Shown: positions 44,095 to 55,336, counted from the first letter of the stretch. The stretch: 64,000 bases of DNA from Meghimatium bilineatum (GCA_034231615.1 CM067298.1:31874127-31938126); one strand, 5' to 3'. A program made the numbers and translations. Notes: generated by a model from the sequence alone, not told the origin.

Positions 44095-44189
44095 CCAGAA
44101 GTGTATCACATGATATCCTATTTTTCACCAGAAGTGTATCACATGATATCCTAATTGTTTTCAGAAGTGAACCACATGATATCCTAAAG
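44095..44189 (+). repeat. 33-bp tandem repeat, 3 copies
   Basis: CCAGAAGTGTATCACATGAT plus ATCCTA and a T-rich spacer occurs at 44095, 44128 and 44161. The third copy is slightly diverged. Confidence 0.9.
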
Positions 44190-44829
44190 TGTAGTGTTCC
44201 ATTTTCTTTTCGTGAAAATTATCTGTTTAATTAAACTGAAAAATGAGATTTCCTCTGACTTATTTACCGAACATACACCGGCTTCAATTGATTGTCACTC
44301 ATGTCTTAACACACGAATTAACAAGATAACAATGTGTTAATATTTGTACCAGGATCTATCTTTAACACAAGATATCTGGAGATATTTGTACTTAGATCTG
44401 ATGGTGATGTGTTCCTCCTTCGCAAGCGAAGTTGAACATGCCATAAAAAACAATGTGACGAAAAATTATGATCTACTTCTTACACAAAAAGATAGCATCA
44501 CCAAGAACAACGTAGCACTGACTAGAATCCCTACGCAATTTCTCTTATCTTTTCTAACCGTGTCCTATTTGTAGAAAATATTAATTTGGTCTATTTTTTT
44601 TATTATTCCTGGAATTGCTTTCATCCTCTTGCTATCGATTTGCTAACCATCAAGGATTTCATTTTTAGCTTGCTTATTTTGCTTATGGAAAACATCCGAA
44701 TATGCCCGCCGATAAGAGTTTCATTTTGTTACACCTACGTGGGAACAGGAGACATTGTAGACCACATATATTCTGTATAACTGAATTGTTTTGTTATGAC
44801 CATGAATACACAATAATCTTTTACTTAAC
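44190..44829. other. Unassigned region
   Basis: A few overlapping frames under 80 codons, none with recognisable motifs. Confidence 0.3.
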
Positions 44830-44945
44830 ACTCATTCTCAAACTGCCACGGAATCTATATTGTAGATGGACAGTGTTTCTACTATACTCCCGGCAGGAGA
44901 TTCCAGTGCAGTGAGATGTGTTTTAATTGCATACATGGCTACACT
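44830..44945 (-). mobile_element. SINE-like repeat S1, decayed copy
   Basis: CACTCATTCTCAAACTGCCA, GGAATCTATATTGTAGA and CGGCAGGAGATTCCAGTGCA follow the order of the S1 3' half in reverse. The tail and 5' third are lost. Confidence 0.5.
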
Positions 44946-45131
44946 CATCAGACTTTAACGGCATCATGTAATTAAAACATAAAATGAGTATCTGATACAC
45001 TGAGAAGAACAATTTTTGTCGAGTTTGTTTATTAATATGTAAAACAATCTGTTGAAACGTGGGATGTTCAAATATTGAAACAACATAGAACTAAAATTAT
45101 TTCTTGTTAGTTCTTCTTCTTCTTCTTTCGT

Positions 45132-45490
45132 TCACTTGAAACATGTATATATCTGTAATTCTGTCTCCTTAATAAAACTCACTGTCTTTTGTAGTTCATA
45201 CAGTGTCCCATAGAGTTTTGATTCCAGTGTTGTTTCCTCTGGCCAATATGTCTGCCTCAGCGTTTCATGCTCAGAACACTCTTGAAGTATATGTTTGGCA
45301 CTCTGTGCTGCCTGTCCACATGTACATATGGCCGTGTTGCCAATCTTGAACTTTGTATACATGTGACTGCGGAGTCGGTCGTGTCCTGTTCTGAGACGTA
45401 GAATTATAACTTGTTCTGGTCTGTTCATAATATGATAGTCATCTTGTGTTGGTGTTTGTGGCTTTCTTATTGACTTGATCATCTGTTTTT
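45132..45490 (-). pseudogene. C-terminal knuckle segment of family A ORF2
   Basis: In the shifted frame: VIILRLRTGHDRLRSHMYTK, then CTCGQAAQSAKHILQEC, a C-x-C-x(8)-H-x(4)-C knuckle. The end is ELQIYTCFK and a stop at 45132. An equivalent segment ends the copy at 1717-2985. These knuckles are thought to bind element RNA. The (GAA)n tail follows within 20 bp. Confidence 0.9.
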
Positions 45491-46770
45491 TTCTGATGGT
45501 AGGTGATTGGTATATCTGGTTGGTCTTCGGCAGCACCTTCCTTAGCCAGTTGGTCTTTTTCATTTCCTGGTATTCCACAGTGAGAGGGTATCCACTGCAT
45601 GGTTACCATATACCGATAAGACAATTCGCTAAGTAGATTTTTCAAGTCTGTTAGTTTTCCAGACTGGAGAGTTTGAAGCACTGACCTTGAATCTGTCAGG
45701 AATACCACAAGCTGTAGGTCAGAGTTGGAGTTCAGCAGTTTTTTAGCTGCCACACTAATTGCCTGGATTGCAGCATCATAATTATTGCAGAATTTTCCTG
45801 TTGGTGTTCTGATGGTATCTCTAGGCTTGTGTGGATATTCTATATATACACCTGCACCTCCATTCCTCACAGCATTCTGTGCTGACCCATCTGTGTATAC
45901 TCTGACCCATATATCTTGTGGATATTCCTCATCCAGGAAACTGAGGGTGACTGTCCTTCGCTGCACACTGTTCTGTTCGTCCTCGCTTAGTATTCCTTTC
46001 ACATGGGCCTGAATGTATATTGGCATTCCATGCCTTTCACTCCACGGGGTTTGTTCTGGTACAGGCCTTAAGGGGCTGCCAACTTCAGGTAGGTCTGTAA
46101 GTTGTCTGCGGAGTCGTTTAGCTTGATGGATAAAGCTGCTTCTTTTCAGTCGCCCCAGTGCTAGATTTTGGAATCTTTCCTTCATTGGATGACTTGGCAT
46201 ACACTGAAACTTTTCTGCTTGAATTAGTACTTTTGTGTCTCTGCGTTCGCCAAGTGTTTGCATTCTTCCCATTTTCTGCATCTCTGCTATGGGTGTTGAT
46301 TTCATTGCTCCCAACATTATTCTAAGTGCCTGGTTTTGCACTTTATCTACATCTTGTAATGTGGTGTTTGATGCAGAACACCATGCAGCTGAACCATATT
46401 CCAGGTGTGGTCTTATGCCTTGCTGGTAAACTTTACTGAGTATATTTCCACTGGCTCCCCATGTGGTTCCACTTAGTTTTCTCAGGATAGCTAACTTCCT
46501 CCTGGCCTTTGTTGTTGCTTTGTGTATGTGCTGCTTCCATATCAGTTTATCATCAAAAGTAACTCCGAGGTATGTGGGTTGTTTGTCTTCTTTCAAGAGC
46601 TTTCCATCTATTTTGATATGACCGGCTTTTTGTTTTGGTGAGAGGGTAAAGAGTGTAGTACTGCACTTATCTGTGTTAATGCTGACGCACCATCTATTAG
46701 CCCATAAGGTTAGGGCATCGATAGCTCTTTGTATTTGTTTAGTGGCCACTGTTGCATGTTCTTCCGTGCA
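45439..46770 (-). pseudogene. RT thumb plus RNase H segment of family A ORF2
   Basis: This is the longest open frame in the window (436 codons from 46749). It starts with the RT thumb (SINTDKCSTTLFTL, PTYLGVTFDDKL, HLEYGSAAWCSAS). The RNase H domain near its C-terminus has YTDGSAQNA, LTDSRSVLQTL, WIPSHCGIPGNEKDQLAKEG. The Glu normally in N-(Y)-x-AE is Asp (NNYDAAIQAI), a conservative change that may impair catalysis. It leaves the true frame near KKTDDQ because of the A run at about 45490. Confidence 0.95.
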
Positions 46771-46773
46771 TCA

Positions 46774-47193
46774 TATCACCAGGTCGTCAGCATACATTGC
46801 CACTTTGATCCCTTGTGGTAGTTCAGCAACTAGGTCATTGATGTAAACCAAGAAAAGTGTGGGTGACAGGACTCCTCCCTGGGGGACTCCATGACGCAGT
46901 AGAACTTTCTTGCTCTTGCGACCATCTAATTGTACCCTGGCTCTTCTATTATGCAGGTATGCTTTTACCCATTTGTACATTCTTGAGCTAACCCTGCAAT
47001 TTCGCAATTTCTTTAGGGGCCCTTCTTTCCAGACCGTATCACATTCTTTTCTGAGGTCTATCCATGCTGCTAGTACCAGTTTCTTCTCTTGGAAGGCATC
47101 TTCAATCTCTTGGGAGAGGTAAGTTGCCTGATCTTCAGTAGAGTAGCACTGTCTGAAACCTGCTTGCTGTGATACCTGCTTGCTGTGATACAA
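46774..47193 (-). pseudogene. RT palm segment of family A ORF2 with intact YADD
   Basis: Reads QAGFRQCYSTEDQ, WIDLRKECDTVW, HGVPQGGVLSPTLFLVYIND, then MYADDLVI. The YADD catalytic pair is encoded at 46783-46794. Motif A keeps its Asp, although the usual AFD is ECD. Directly after DLVI a TGA (46771-46773) interrupts the frame where a TGG would be expected. The next 436 codons continue in the same frame, so this is a single nonsense change. Confidence 0.95.
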
Positions 47194-47780
47194 GGTACCA
47201 CTGCATCCTAAGATTGATAATGCGTTTCATTGTTTTGCATAGACAGCTTGTGAGGCTGATGGGCCTGTAGTTGGAGACTGTGTTGCTATCTTTTCCTGAT
47301 TTGAGGAGTGGTATCATTATTGCTTCTCTCCACGCCTGTGGTACATTACCTATGGACCAGCTTGTGTTAAAGATCTGCAGTAGCTTTGCTCTTGCTGCAA
47401 TTCCCAGATTTCTAATCATTTCATTGGACACTCCATCAGCTCCAGGGGACTTTTTCATTTTCAATTTGGATATTGCATGCTCCAGTTCTCTCATTGTGAT
47501 TGGTGCCTCCATGACTTCAGGTATAGGTTCGCCTTGTCCAATGTTTTGCTGGTTCTCTCGAACCTCCTGTTGTTTGTCTAGACTGAATTTGATGTTATTG
47601 TCTTCTGCAAAGGAATCTGCAAAGTAATCAGCTGCATGTTTCCCTGTTAAAATGTTTCTATCTTCACAAAGTGTGATCCTGGTAATTCTCCCTGTACCTT
47701 CATCATTTAGTTGTTTTACAAGTTTCCATAATTTCCTAGTATCTCTTTCTAGTTTCAGCGACTCTGTTTTTTTCTTTCCA
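47135..47780 (-). pseudogene. RT fingers segment of family A ORF2
   Basis: Open on the minus strand from TRKLWKLVKQLNDEG through the SPGADGVSNEMIRNLG motif, then AWREAIMIPLLKSGKD and NYRPISLTSCLCKTMKRII. These are RT motifs 0-2a of non-LTR elements. The frame is lost at the 16-bp tandem duplication 47158-47189 (ACCTGCTTGCTGTGAT twice), which adds 16 bp. Confidence 0.92.
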
Positions 47781-48028
47781 GCTGCTCCGTCTGGCTTTTA
47801 ACTTGGCTCTTTGAAATTTAGCCTTTGTTTGCTGATATTTGTTGTGATGTTCTTGGCTAGGTCTGTTCTCAGCCTGCTGTCTAGATCTCTTTCTAGTTTC
47901 AGCGACTCTATTTTTTCTTTCCAGCTGCTCCGTCTGGCTTTTAACTTGGCTCTTTGAAATTTAGCCTTTGTTTGCTGATATTTGTTGTGATGTTCTTGGC
48001 TAGGTCTGTTCTCAGCCTGCTGTCTAGA
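47741..48028 (-). repeat. 144-bp tandem duplication within ORF2 linker
   Basis: ATCTCTTTCTAGTTTCAGCG to CAGCCTGCTGTCTAG occurs at 47741 and again at 47885. One copy has seven T and the other six in the TTTTTTCTTTCCAG tract. At 144 bp (48 codons) the duplication itself keeps frame, but the T-run difference does not. The duplicated peptide is basic and helical (KAKFQRAKLKARRSSWKEKI). Confidence 0.95.
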
Positions 48029-48510
48029 TGTTTCCATCTCATTTTGCAGCTTTTCCAGTTCATTATTCCAGTAGGGTTTGTAGTTCTTGTGTGCCCCCTG
48101 GGTATGGTTTTACTAGCAGCATGTAGTATACATCTATTAAATTCACTCACTGCTCTATTGATGTCTTTGTCCAAGTTCATGTCCTTAGCTAGAACACTGG
48201 TTAAATTCTGGTGCATTTTCCAGTCTGCCCTCTTATAGTTCCACCTAGTAAGCGTGCTGCTGACCTTGGTAAATTCATTGTGGATTTCCAGAGATACTGG
48301 TCTGTGGTCACTACCCCCAAGCTGCTTTCCAACGACACGTGTGATGTTCCATTCCAGGCCTGGTGAGTGGAATGCCAGATCTGGTGTAGAGGTGGTGTGC
48401 CATGCTCTCGAGTAGAAGGTTGGTGAGTCTGCTGGGTGGTTAATAAGGATGAGATTATTTTCATCCTGCAAGCTCTCAAGTTCCTCACCTCTCTTGTTAG
48501 TGTTTTTCCT
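47941..48510 (-). pseudogene. Endonuclease C-terminal half of family A ORF2
   Basis: Open on the minus strand: TNKRGEELESLQDENNLILI, then a TSTPDLAF motif and GSDHRPVSLEI. These are the S-x-(I/P)DL and G(S)DHxPV signatures of LINE apurinic-like endonucleases, which nick target DNA to prime reverse transcription. The N-terminal catalytic half is missing because of 5' truncation. A lost G in a G run near 48100 shifts the frame, so the last 30 codons of this open stretch are out of phase with the real protein. Confidence 0.88.
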
Positions 48511-48975
48511 GGAACATTTGTACATCAGCCGTAGTTTGTAGATGTAAACCTGGCTAATTCTCACATTTTAATATTTTTGAGTTCCTATATTCTAGTGTTC
48601 CTTGTGCGGAATGACACCTCAATATTACATAGTCTGTGTTTGAGTTAGCTGCCTTTGTTATCGTCATTTACTGGACATCCAGACAGCTTTGCAATCAAGT
48701 TAATGAATAGCGAGAAGAAGAAAATCAATCTAGCTCGATCGATACGTGGATTGATCTTATGCAGAAAGACACGACCGGTTTATCAGTCACAGAAAAAAAA
48801 GCTTCCACTATATTAATCTATTATTTGCCTTTTCTAAACCGGAGATGGGATTGTGTATTTTGATAATGTGAGCAGATATTAACAATCTAGGAATCGGTTT
48901 GTGAACTTTTCCGATCTTTCATAATGTAACATTGTTAATTGTTAGACTACAAGTCATATTGATGTTTGTTATATT
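48511..48975. other. Unassigned region
   Basis: This is the sequence into which the family A LINE inserted. Nothing is recognised. Confidence 0.3.
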
Positions 48976-48979
48976 TTAC

Positions 48980-48982
48980 ATG

Positions 48983-49057
<75 letters not shown>
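48980..49057 (+). repeat. (TA)n microsatellite
   Basis: A TA run interrupted once by CA (TATACATATA) at about 49016. Confidence 0.97.
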
Positions 49058-49059
<2 letters not shown>

Positions 49060-49082
49060 TATGCTTCATTGTTGCAAACACA

Positions 49083-49550
49083 ACACATTTATGAATACAT
49101 TTTTTCGTTACAAGTACAATCATGAACATATTATTTCTTACAGGCACAAACATGAACATGTCATTTCTTACAAGTGCAAACATGAACATAATCTATGTTA
49201 TAAGTGCAGTTATGAAGACATTATTTGTAACAAGTAAACATTCTTTGTAGTACAAAAAGGTATTTGTTCTTAGTTATAACGAAATGCAGGAGCACATTCT
49301 TTGTTACAAGTACACACATGAATCTTTCTTTATAATAAGTACACACATGAACACATTCTTTGTTACAAGTATACGAATGAACATATTCTTTATTAGACGT
49401 GCAAGAATAACAATATTTTTGTTACACGCACAAGAATGAACATAGCATGTGCTACAAGTATACACATGAACATATTGTTTGTTACAACTACAATTATGAG
49501 TATATTCTTAGTTACAATTACAATAACGAAAAGATTCATGAATGTCATAA
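49083..49550 (+). repeat. Degenerate 30-bp minisatellite, about 15 copies
   Basis: The unit is about TTGTTACAAGTACACACATG plus AACATATTCT. Units vary strongly, so it is older than the array that follows. A minus-strand frame (48947-49189) reads a ten-residue periodic peptide (MFMFVPVRNN) purely from this period. Confidence 0.85.
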
Positions 49551-49710
49551 ATTCTATTCAGATGAAAGGTTTGATTAAACAAAAAATGGACGAGACTGTT
49601 GACTATAAAACGAGCTGCTAATTCTATCAGAGATGTACGATAAATTCAGGGTCCGGTGCTCAAGTAGATGATTATGTATGATCTTGATCATTTAGGAAAC
49701 GATACACGCT
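49551..49710. other. Short spacer between two arrays
   Basis: Unique-looking sequence without a recognised motif. Confidence 0.4.
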
Positions 49711-52191
49711 TAAGAAATTAGAACATCAGGTTATTGAAGTGACATATCCAGAAACACTGGTAAGAAATTAGAACATCAGGTTATTGAAGTGACATATCCA
49801 GAAACACTGGTAAGAAATTAGAACATCAGGTATTGAAGTGACATATCCAGAAACACTGGTAAGAAATTAGAACATCAGGTATTGAAGTGACATATCCAGA
49901 AACACTGGTAAGAAATTAGAACATCAGGTTATTGAAGTGACATATCCAGAAACACTGGTAAGAAATTAGAACATCAGGCTATTGAAGTGACATATCCAGA
50001 AACACTGGTAAGAAATTAGAACATCAGGTTATTGAAGTGACATATCCAGAAACACTGGTAAGAAATTAGAACATCAGGTTATTGAAGTGACATATCCAGA
50101 AACACTGGTAAGAAATTAGAACATCAGGTTATTGAAGTGACATATCCAGAAACACTGGTAAGAAATTAGAACATCAGGTTATTGAAGTGACATATCCAGA
50201 AACACTGGTAAGAAATTAGAACATCAGGTATTGAAGTGACATATCCAGAAACACTGGTAAGAAATTAGAACATCAGGTATTGAAGTGACATATCCAGAAA
50301 CACTGGTAAGAAATTAGAACATCAGGTATTGAAGTGACATATCCAGAAACACTGGTAAGAAATTAGAACATCAGGTTATTGAAGTGACATATCCAGAAAC
50401 ACTGGTAAGAAATTAGAACATCAGGCTATTGAAGTGACATATCCAGAAACACTGGTAAGAAATTAGAACATCAGGTTATTGAAGTGACATATCCAGAAAC
50501 ACTGGTAAGAAATTAGAACATCAGGTTATTGAAGTGACATATCCAGAAACACTGGTAAGAAATTAGAACATCAGGTTATTGAAGTGACATATCCAGAAAC
50601 ACTGGTAAGAAATTAGAACATCAGGTATTGAAGTGACATATCCAGAAACACTGGTAAGAAATTAGAACATCAGGTATTGAAGTGACATATCCAGAAACAC
50701 TGGTAAGAAATTAGAACATCAGGTTATTGAAGTGACATATCCAGAAACACTGGTAAGAAATTAGAACATCAGGCTATTGAAGTGACATATCCAGAAACAC
50801 TGGTAAGAAATTAGAACATCAGGTTATTGAAGTGACATATCCAGAAACACTGGTAAGAAATTAGAACATCAGGTATTGAAGTGACATATCCAGAAACACT
50901 GGTAAGAAATTAGAACATCAGGTTATTGAAGTGACATATCCAGAAACACTGGTAAGAAATTAGAACATCAGGCTATTGAAGTGACATATCCAGAAACACT
51001 GGTAAGAAATTAGAACATCAGGTTATTGAAGTGACATATCCAGAAACACTGGTAAGAAATTAGAACATCAGGTTATTGAAGTGACATATCCAGAAACACT
51101 GGTAAGAAATTAGAACATCAGGTTATTGAAGTGACATATCCAGAAACACTGGTAAGAAATTAGAACATCAGGTTATTGAAGTGACATATCCAGAAACACT
51201 GGTAAGAAATTAGAACATCAGGTATTGAAGTGACATATCCAGAAACACTGGTAAGAAATTAGAACATCAGGTATTGAAGTGACATATCCAGAAACACTGG
51301 TAAGAAATTAGAACATCAGGTATTGAAGTGACATATCCAGAAACACTGGTAAGAAATTAGAACATCAGGTTATTGAAGTGACATATCCAGAAACACTGGT
51401 AAGAAATTAGAACATCAGGCTATTGAAGTGACATATCCAGAAACACTGGTAAGAAATTAGAACATCAGGTTATTGAAGTGACATATCCAGAAACACTGGT
51501 AAGAAATTAGAACATCAGGTTATTGAAGTGACATATCCAGAAACACTGGTAAGAAATTAGAACATCAGGTTATTGAAGTGACATATCCAGAAACACTGGT
51601 AAGAAATTAGAACATCAGGTATTGAAGTGACATATCCAGAAACACTGGTAAGAAATTAGAACATCAGGTATTGAAGTGACATATCCAGAAACACTGGTAA
51701 GAAATTAGAACATCAGGTTATTGAAGTGACATATCCAGAAACACTGGTAAGAAATTAGAACATCAGGCTATTGAAGTGACATATCCAGAAACACTGGTAA
51801 GAAATTAGAACATCAGGTTATTGAAGTGACATATCCAGAAACACTGGTAAGAAATTAGAACATCAGGTTATTGAAGTGACATATCCAGAAACACTGGTAA
51901 GAAATTAGAACATCAGGTTATTGAAGTGACATATCCAGAAACACTGGTAAGAAATTAGAACATCAGGTTATTGAAGTGACATATCCAGAAACACTGGTAA
52001 GAAATTAGAACATCGGGTTATTGAAGTGACATATCCAGAAACACTGGTAAGAAATTAGAACATCGGGTTATTGAAGTGAAATATCCAGAAACACTGGTAA
52101 GAAATTAGAACATCAGGTTATTGAAGTGACATATCCAGAAACACTGGTAAGAAATTAGAACATCGGGTTATTGAAGTGAAATATCCAGAAA
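49711..52191 (+). repeat. 50-bp minisatellite, about 50 copies, with 994-bp higher-order repeat
   Basis: The unit is AAGAAATTAGAACATCAGGT, then TATTGAAGTGACATATCCAG and AAACACTGGT. Three variants occur at one spot: CAGGTTATTG (50 bp), CAGGCTATTG (50 bp) and CAGGTATTG (49 bp). Numbering units from the left, the variant order in units 5-23 is exactly repeated in units 25-43, offset 994 bp. The last units (after 52010) carry CGGG and GTGAAAT changes. Stops in the unit exclude coding. Confidence 0.97.
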
Positions 52192-53064
52192 GTCAAGATT
52201 CTGGAAACATCATCGGAATTATTTGTAAAATTGTTACATATGGGATCATAGCCGGTACTAAGTGTTCATACACTGTTGTTGAGACCATCCTTGTGTATAC
52301 GATATAGACGGCAGCACACATAGGTGGACGTGCTATGATAATGTTTGAAACATAGAAGGTTTGTAGCATACTCTATTCAGGCCGTAGCGATCATCCATAT
52401 ATGGTTTGGCTGTAGTAATTTTATATCTATCTGTTTGACACATCCTCTGCAGAAGTCGGATAATGAAGAATGTGTTGATCAACAAGTCATGGAAGAAAAC
52501 AACGTTCAAATCTTTCATAATTTCTATTGAAGGGCACCTTTCAATTTACCTGCATATGTTTGAAGTCAGTTCATTAACAACAATCACTAGCGCCTCATGC
52601 CAACAAGTCTACCATGTGAACTCTTCCAGAATATCAGACAACCTACTAAACCACATTATTTTTTTGCATTGTAAAAATCTATGAAATAAACAAATTAGAC
52701 TAATACCGGAGATTGAAGGGAGCGTTCCTCATGATAAAACAGGCACATTTTTATTTTAGTTCATTTAAAAGATATACGTTTTTCCTCTTGTACAGTAACT
52801 GTATGTCTCGAATACTCCAGCAACCGCTAATTTATCTGAATAAAATGTCATCACTAAGATACAACCTGATTAAAGAGTTGGGAAAGTCCATCCCGACACC
52901 AAAATAGGGAGGGGAGGGGGAATCCATATGGATCAAAGGTTCAATGGTCAAATAGGGAAGTATGTGGTGCACACAAGACACATTCGAGGCATAGTAATGA
53001 ATGACGGCTGCCCAACGTGAAAACTTCTGGGGCCTTAACATGTACATCCCAAAGTCAAGCAAAG
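52192..53064. other. Unassigned region
   Basis: Short overlapping frames only. A GGGAGGGGAGGGGG patch lies near 52906. Nothing recognisable. Confidence 0.3.
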
Positions 53065-53224
53065 TACAATTAAAAATTATAGTAGATGTGAAACATAAGT
53101 TAAAAGGAGAATAGAAATGCCTAAAAGTACTTTCAATAACATGAGAAAAATATTAACAGTAAACAAATAAAAAAAAATATAAAATAAAATTGAGAGTTAT
53201 AAAATACTACATCTATCTACTACA

Positions 53225-53420
53225 CACAAAAATCCTGGTCGTGATTTCTCTCCTGAAACAACTGTTCTTTCAGTCGACCCAGCTGTACAAGGGTAACTGA
53301 TTCATGGATTGAGGAAGGTAAACACAACGAGGAAAGGAACTGGCCACCTCACCTAATAGTTATTACGGTTTAGTAGATGAAGAGTTATTTTCATTCCCAA
53401 CGGCTAGATTCTGCTATAGG
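53225..53420 (+). mobile_element. tRNA-derived SINE S2, copy 3, head missing, inside family B LINE
   Basis: CAGTCGACCCAGCTGTACAA, GATTCATGGATTGAGGAAGG, GGAACTGGCCACCTCACCTA, TAGATGAAGAGTTATTTTCA follow the body of 24915-25205 in order. The tRNA-like head is absent, so the insertion is 5'-truncated. Confidence 0.8.
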
Positions 53421-53629
53421 ACATACTTTTAAAATCCATGTTCATTAATGTATAGCTCAGAAACATGAACAACGTACAAACAATGTAATGACATAATTAT
53501 TGCCTCTGAGATGTGGATATTAGGAGAATATAGCGAGCTTCATGGACAGAGAGAAAACGGAACTAGAGGCTCTGATAACACTGCGTATGAAAACAACTAT
53601 TAAAGGAATTACAAATCAAACAAATACGG

Positions 53630-53825
53630 TACTTTCTTCTTCTTCTTTCTGTCCTCATGTACCTTTCGGTTTTGAGGGGAGAGTGAGTGTACGGTCTTTT
53701 GCCCTTCTATTTGCCTCTTCTGCTGTTATATTTCCGAGTGTCTCTAATACACTATATATCCACCTTTTACGAGGGCGTCCAATAGGTCGACTGTTTTCGT
53801 ATCGTTTGTTAAGGGTTTTTTGGAT
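53630..53825 (-). mobile_element. LINE 3' end with (GAA)n tail (family G), copy 2, inside family B LINE
   Basis: Nearly identical to 37384-37580 over its length, including TTCTTCTTCTTTCTG, CCTTTCGG and TTTACGAGGGCGTCCAATAG. Minus-strand sense: IGRPRKRW-like, TAEEANRRAKDRTLTLPS. The few differences imply that the two insertions are close in age or recent. Confidence 0.85.
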
Positions 53826-54125
53826 AATACTTTGCTCTTTCTGTCTGGTTATGTGGACATACCATTTAATTTGTTGTTTGGTGTTGTTGTTTGTTGTTAC
53901 GGTACTGTGGATATATTAAAAGATAAAACATGACGTGGAAAATATTGCTTGAAGATGAAGATGACGGGAGACGAAGAAAAGGTAGGCAGAGATACAATTA
54001 GGAGGGAAACATTATGAGATGGGCAGGTTACTGTCTAGCACAGTGCAGCACCAAAGCAAAAGTCAGTGGATTATGGAGGTCCGTTACAACGTACCTTCGT
54101 TGCGAACACCTCACTTAATGATGAT

Positions 54126-54663
54126 TATGTTACCTGAACAAATATTCTTTATTGCTTTGGAAATTGTGCAGGTCTAATGTTTAATTTGCTAGTCAGTGTG
54201 AGCGGCAATCAATGAATCCTTGAGTGGGAAGAATGAAGTTAGCTTCCACTTCTCATCTCGTACTTGTAACATCAAAATCATGTTGACACGTATGTCCAGA
54301 TTAATGGAAACTGGCGGTTTTCTCTACTTTGCTGAGAAATTCCGTATATAATATATTTTCGCTTATGATATTGAAAAAGATTGAGCATATTCGGGGCTAC
54401 TTCTGGTGGAGGAAGAAGAGTTTTTCTGGGTTCATATGATACTGCACTGCTCTCGGCGGACTCAGGGCTAGCAGATAACCAAGATCCCAAAAGTACCATC
54501 TTGTCGTACACTTGGAAACAGAAATACAAATGCTTGTGCTGATTCTGACTAAACCTTTTGGGGATTGCGTCCATGAATGTAGAGGCAGCAGATAGAAAAT
54601 GAATTGACAGCATAATAGACTGTCAACATCTCCGACACCATTGCGCCAACACATGCAGTGGCA
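54126..54663. other. Unassigned region
   Basis: Minus-strand frames of 97-160 codons (54278-54879) run partly across the R1 repeat and show no known motif, so I do not call them genes. Confidence 0.3.
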
Positions 54664-55336
54664 CCGTCGACACACAGTGACGCTAGTGAGTCTGGTCCGA
54701 GCATTGGAGTGACGGCCAATGAAAACGACACGAAAAGGTAGATGCATGGCGAGAGACGAAAATATAACATACTGAGTACAATTAGAGGGCAGCACAGCGC
54801 CAGGGGAAACGCCAAGTGCAAATAGAAAGGGAAACGTTCCAAGGAAATCGGAACTACAAGCTCTGTTAGCTCGAGACATGCTTATAAATACCGGTGCTCC
54901 TTATGGGCAGAGACCCAATCATGGGCACCTGGCAAAGAAAGCAGCACTGGCCCAACTCTACTGTTGATCTTTCCTATACCCGAAACATGCTTGCGGAGAG
55001 AAAGGATTCCGTACCCGATGGGTTCTAGCACAAACAGGACAACGATGGCAGCTCTGGCCCAACTCTTTTGTCAAGCTTTCCTATACCTGAAACATGCTCG
55101 CAGAGAGACAGGGTTTAATACCAGATTGGCTCAGTCAAAAATGGGACACGGTCGTTCATCTCTAGAACACGATTTGCTCCAAAACGCCAGGTGAGACTCG
55201 GACGAGAGGTTCACTATGTCGTGTTTTATCGAGTTCTTACTTAAACGGAACCAGGCTCACGGATGAGAAAAGGTTCAGTACCCGATGGGCACAGGCACAG
55301 AACGTCTAATTACACTAGGCAAGTTCACTGACTGTG
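54664..55336. repeat. Dispersed repeat R1, copy 2
   Basis: Starts at CGTCGACACACAGTGACGCT and runs co-linear with 1-845, ending at GTCTAATTACAC, GGCAAGTTCACTGACTGTGG. It has two 107-bp sub-units (54971, 55078) against three in copy 1. Beyond 55336 the copies diverge abruptly. Confidence 0.8.

Larger units (their letters stand above)
45110..48510 (-). mobile_element. 5'-truncated non-LTR retrotransposon (family A), best-preserved element
   Basis: On the minus strand the domain order is apurinic-like endonuclease (C-terminal half), RT, RNase H and a C-terminal CCHC knuckle, then a (GAA)n tail at 45116-45128. That order suits I/Nimb-like LINEs; the clade is inferred. The copy is 5'-truncated near 48505, inside the endonuclease. 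Lesions are a one-base indel near 48096-48104, a 144-bp tandem duplication (47741-48028), a 16-bp tandem duplication (47158-47189), a TGA at 46771-46773 and a one-base loss in the A run near 45490. TCTTGTTAG occurs at both boundaries, either a short target duplication or microhomology. Confidence 0.93.
53065..54125 (+). mobile_element. Family B LINE copy interrupted by two nested insertions
   Basis: Three separated pieces on the plus strand match the family B protein in order. 53065-53220 gives RCE, VKRRIEMPKSTFNNMRKIL. 53430-53600 gives SLMYSSET, SEMWILGE, ELHGQRE. 53905-54125 gives YCGYIKR, GRRRKGRQRYN, NIMRWAGYCLAQCSTK. The gaps are filled by an S2 SINE (53225-53420, plus) and a family G LINE 3' end (53630-53825, minus). 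Many stops are present. The LINE copy is therefore older than both insertions. Confidence 0.8.

Noticed and set aside
45439..46749. 436-codon frame as a host gene
   Set aside because: It contains RT thumb and RNase H motifs and continues in frame from the YADD segment upstream, so it is LINE ORF2.
49711..52191. CRISPR-like array of regular repeats
   Set aside because: Units are contiguous with no unique spacers, there are no cas genes, and the context is animal nuclear DNA. It is a minisatellite.
54397..54879. 160-codon minus frame with hydrophobic stretches
   Set aside because: It runs through R1 sequence, has no recognisable motif, and overlaps two other frames of similar quality.
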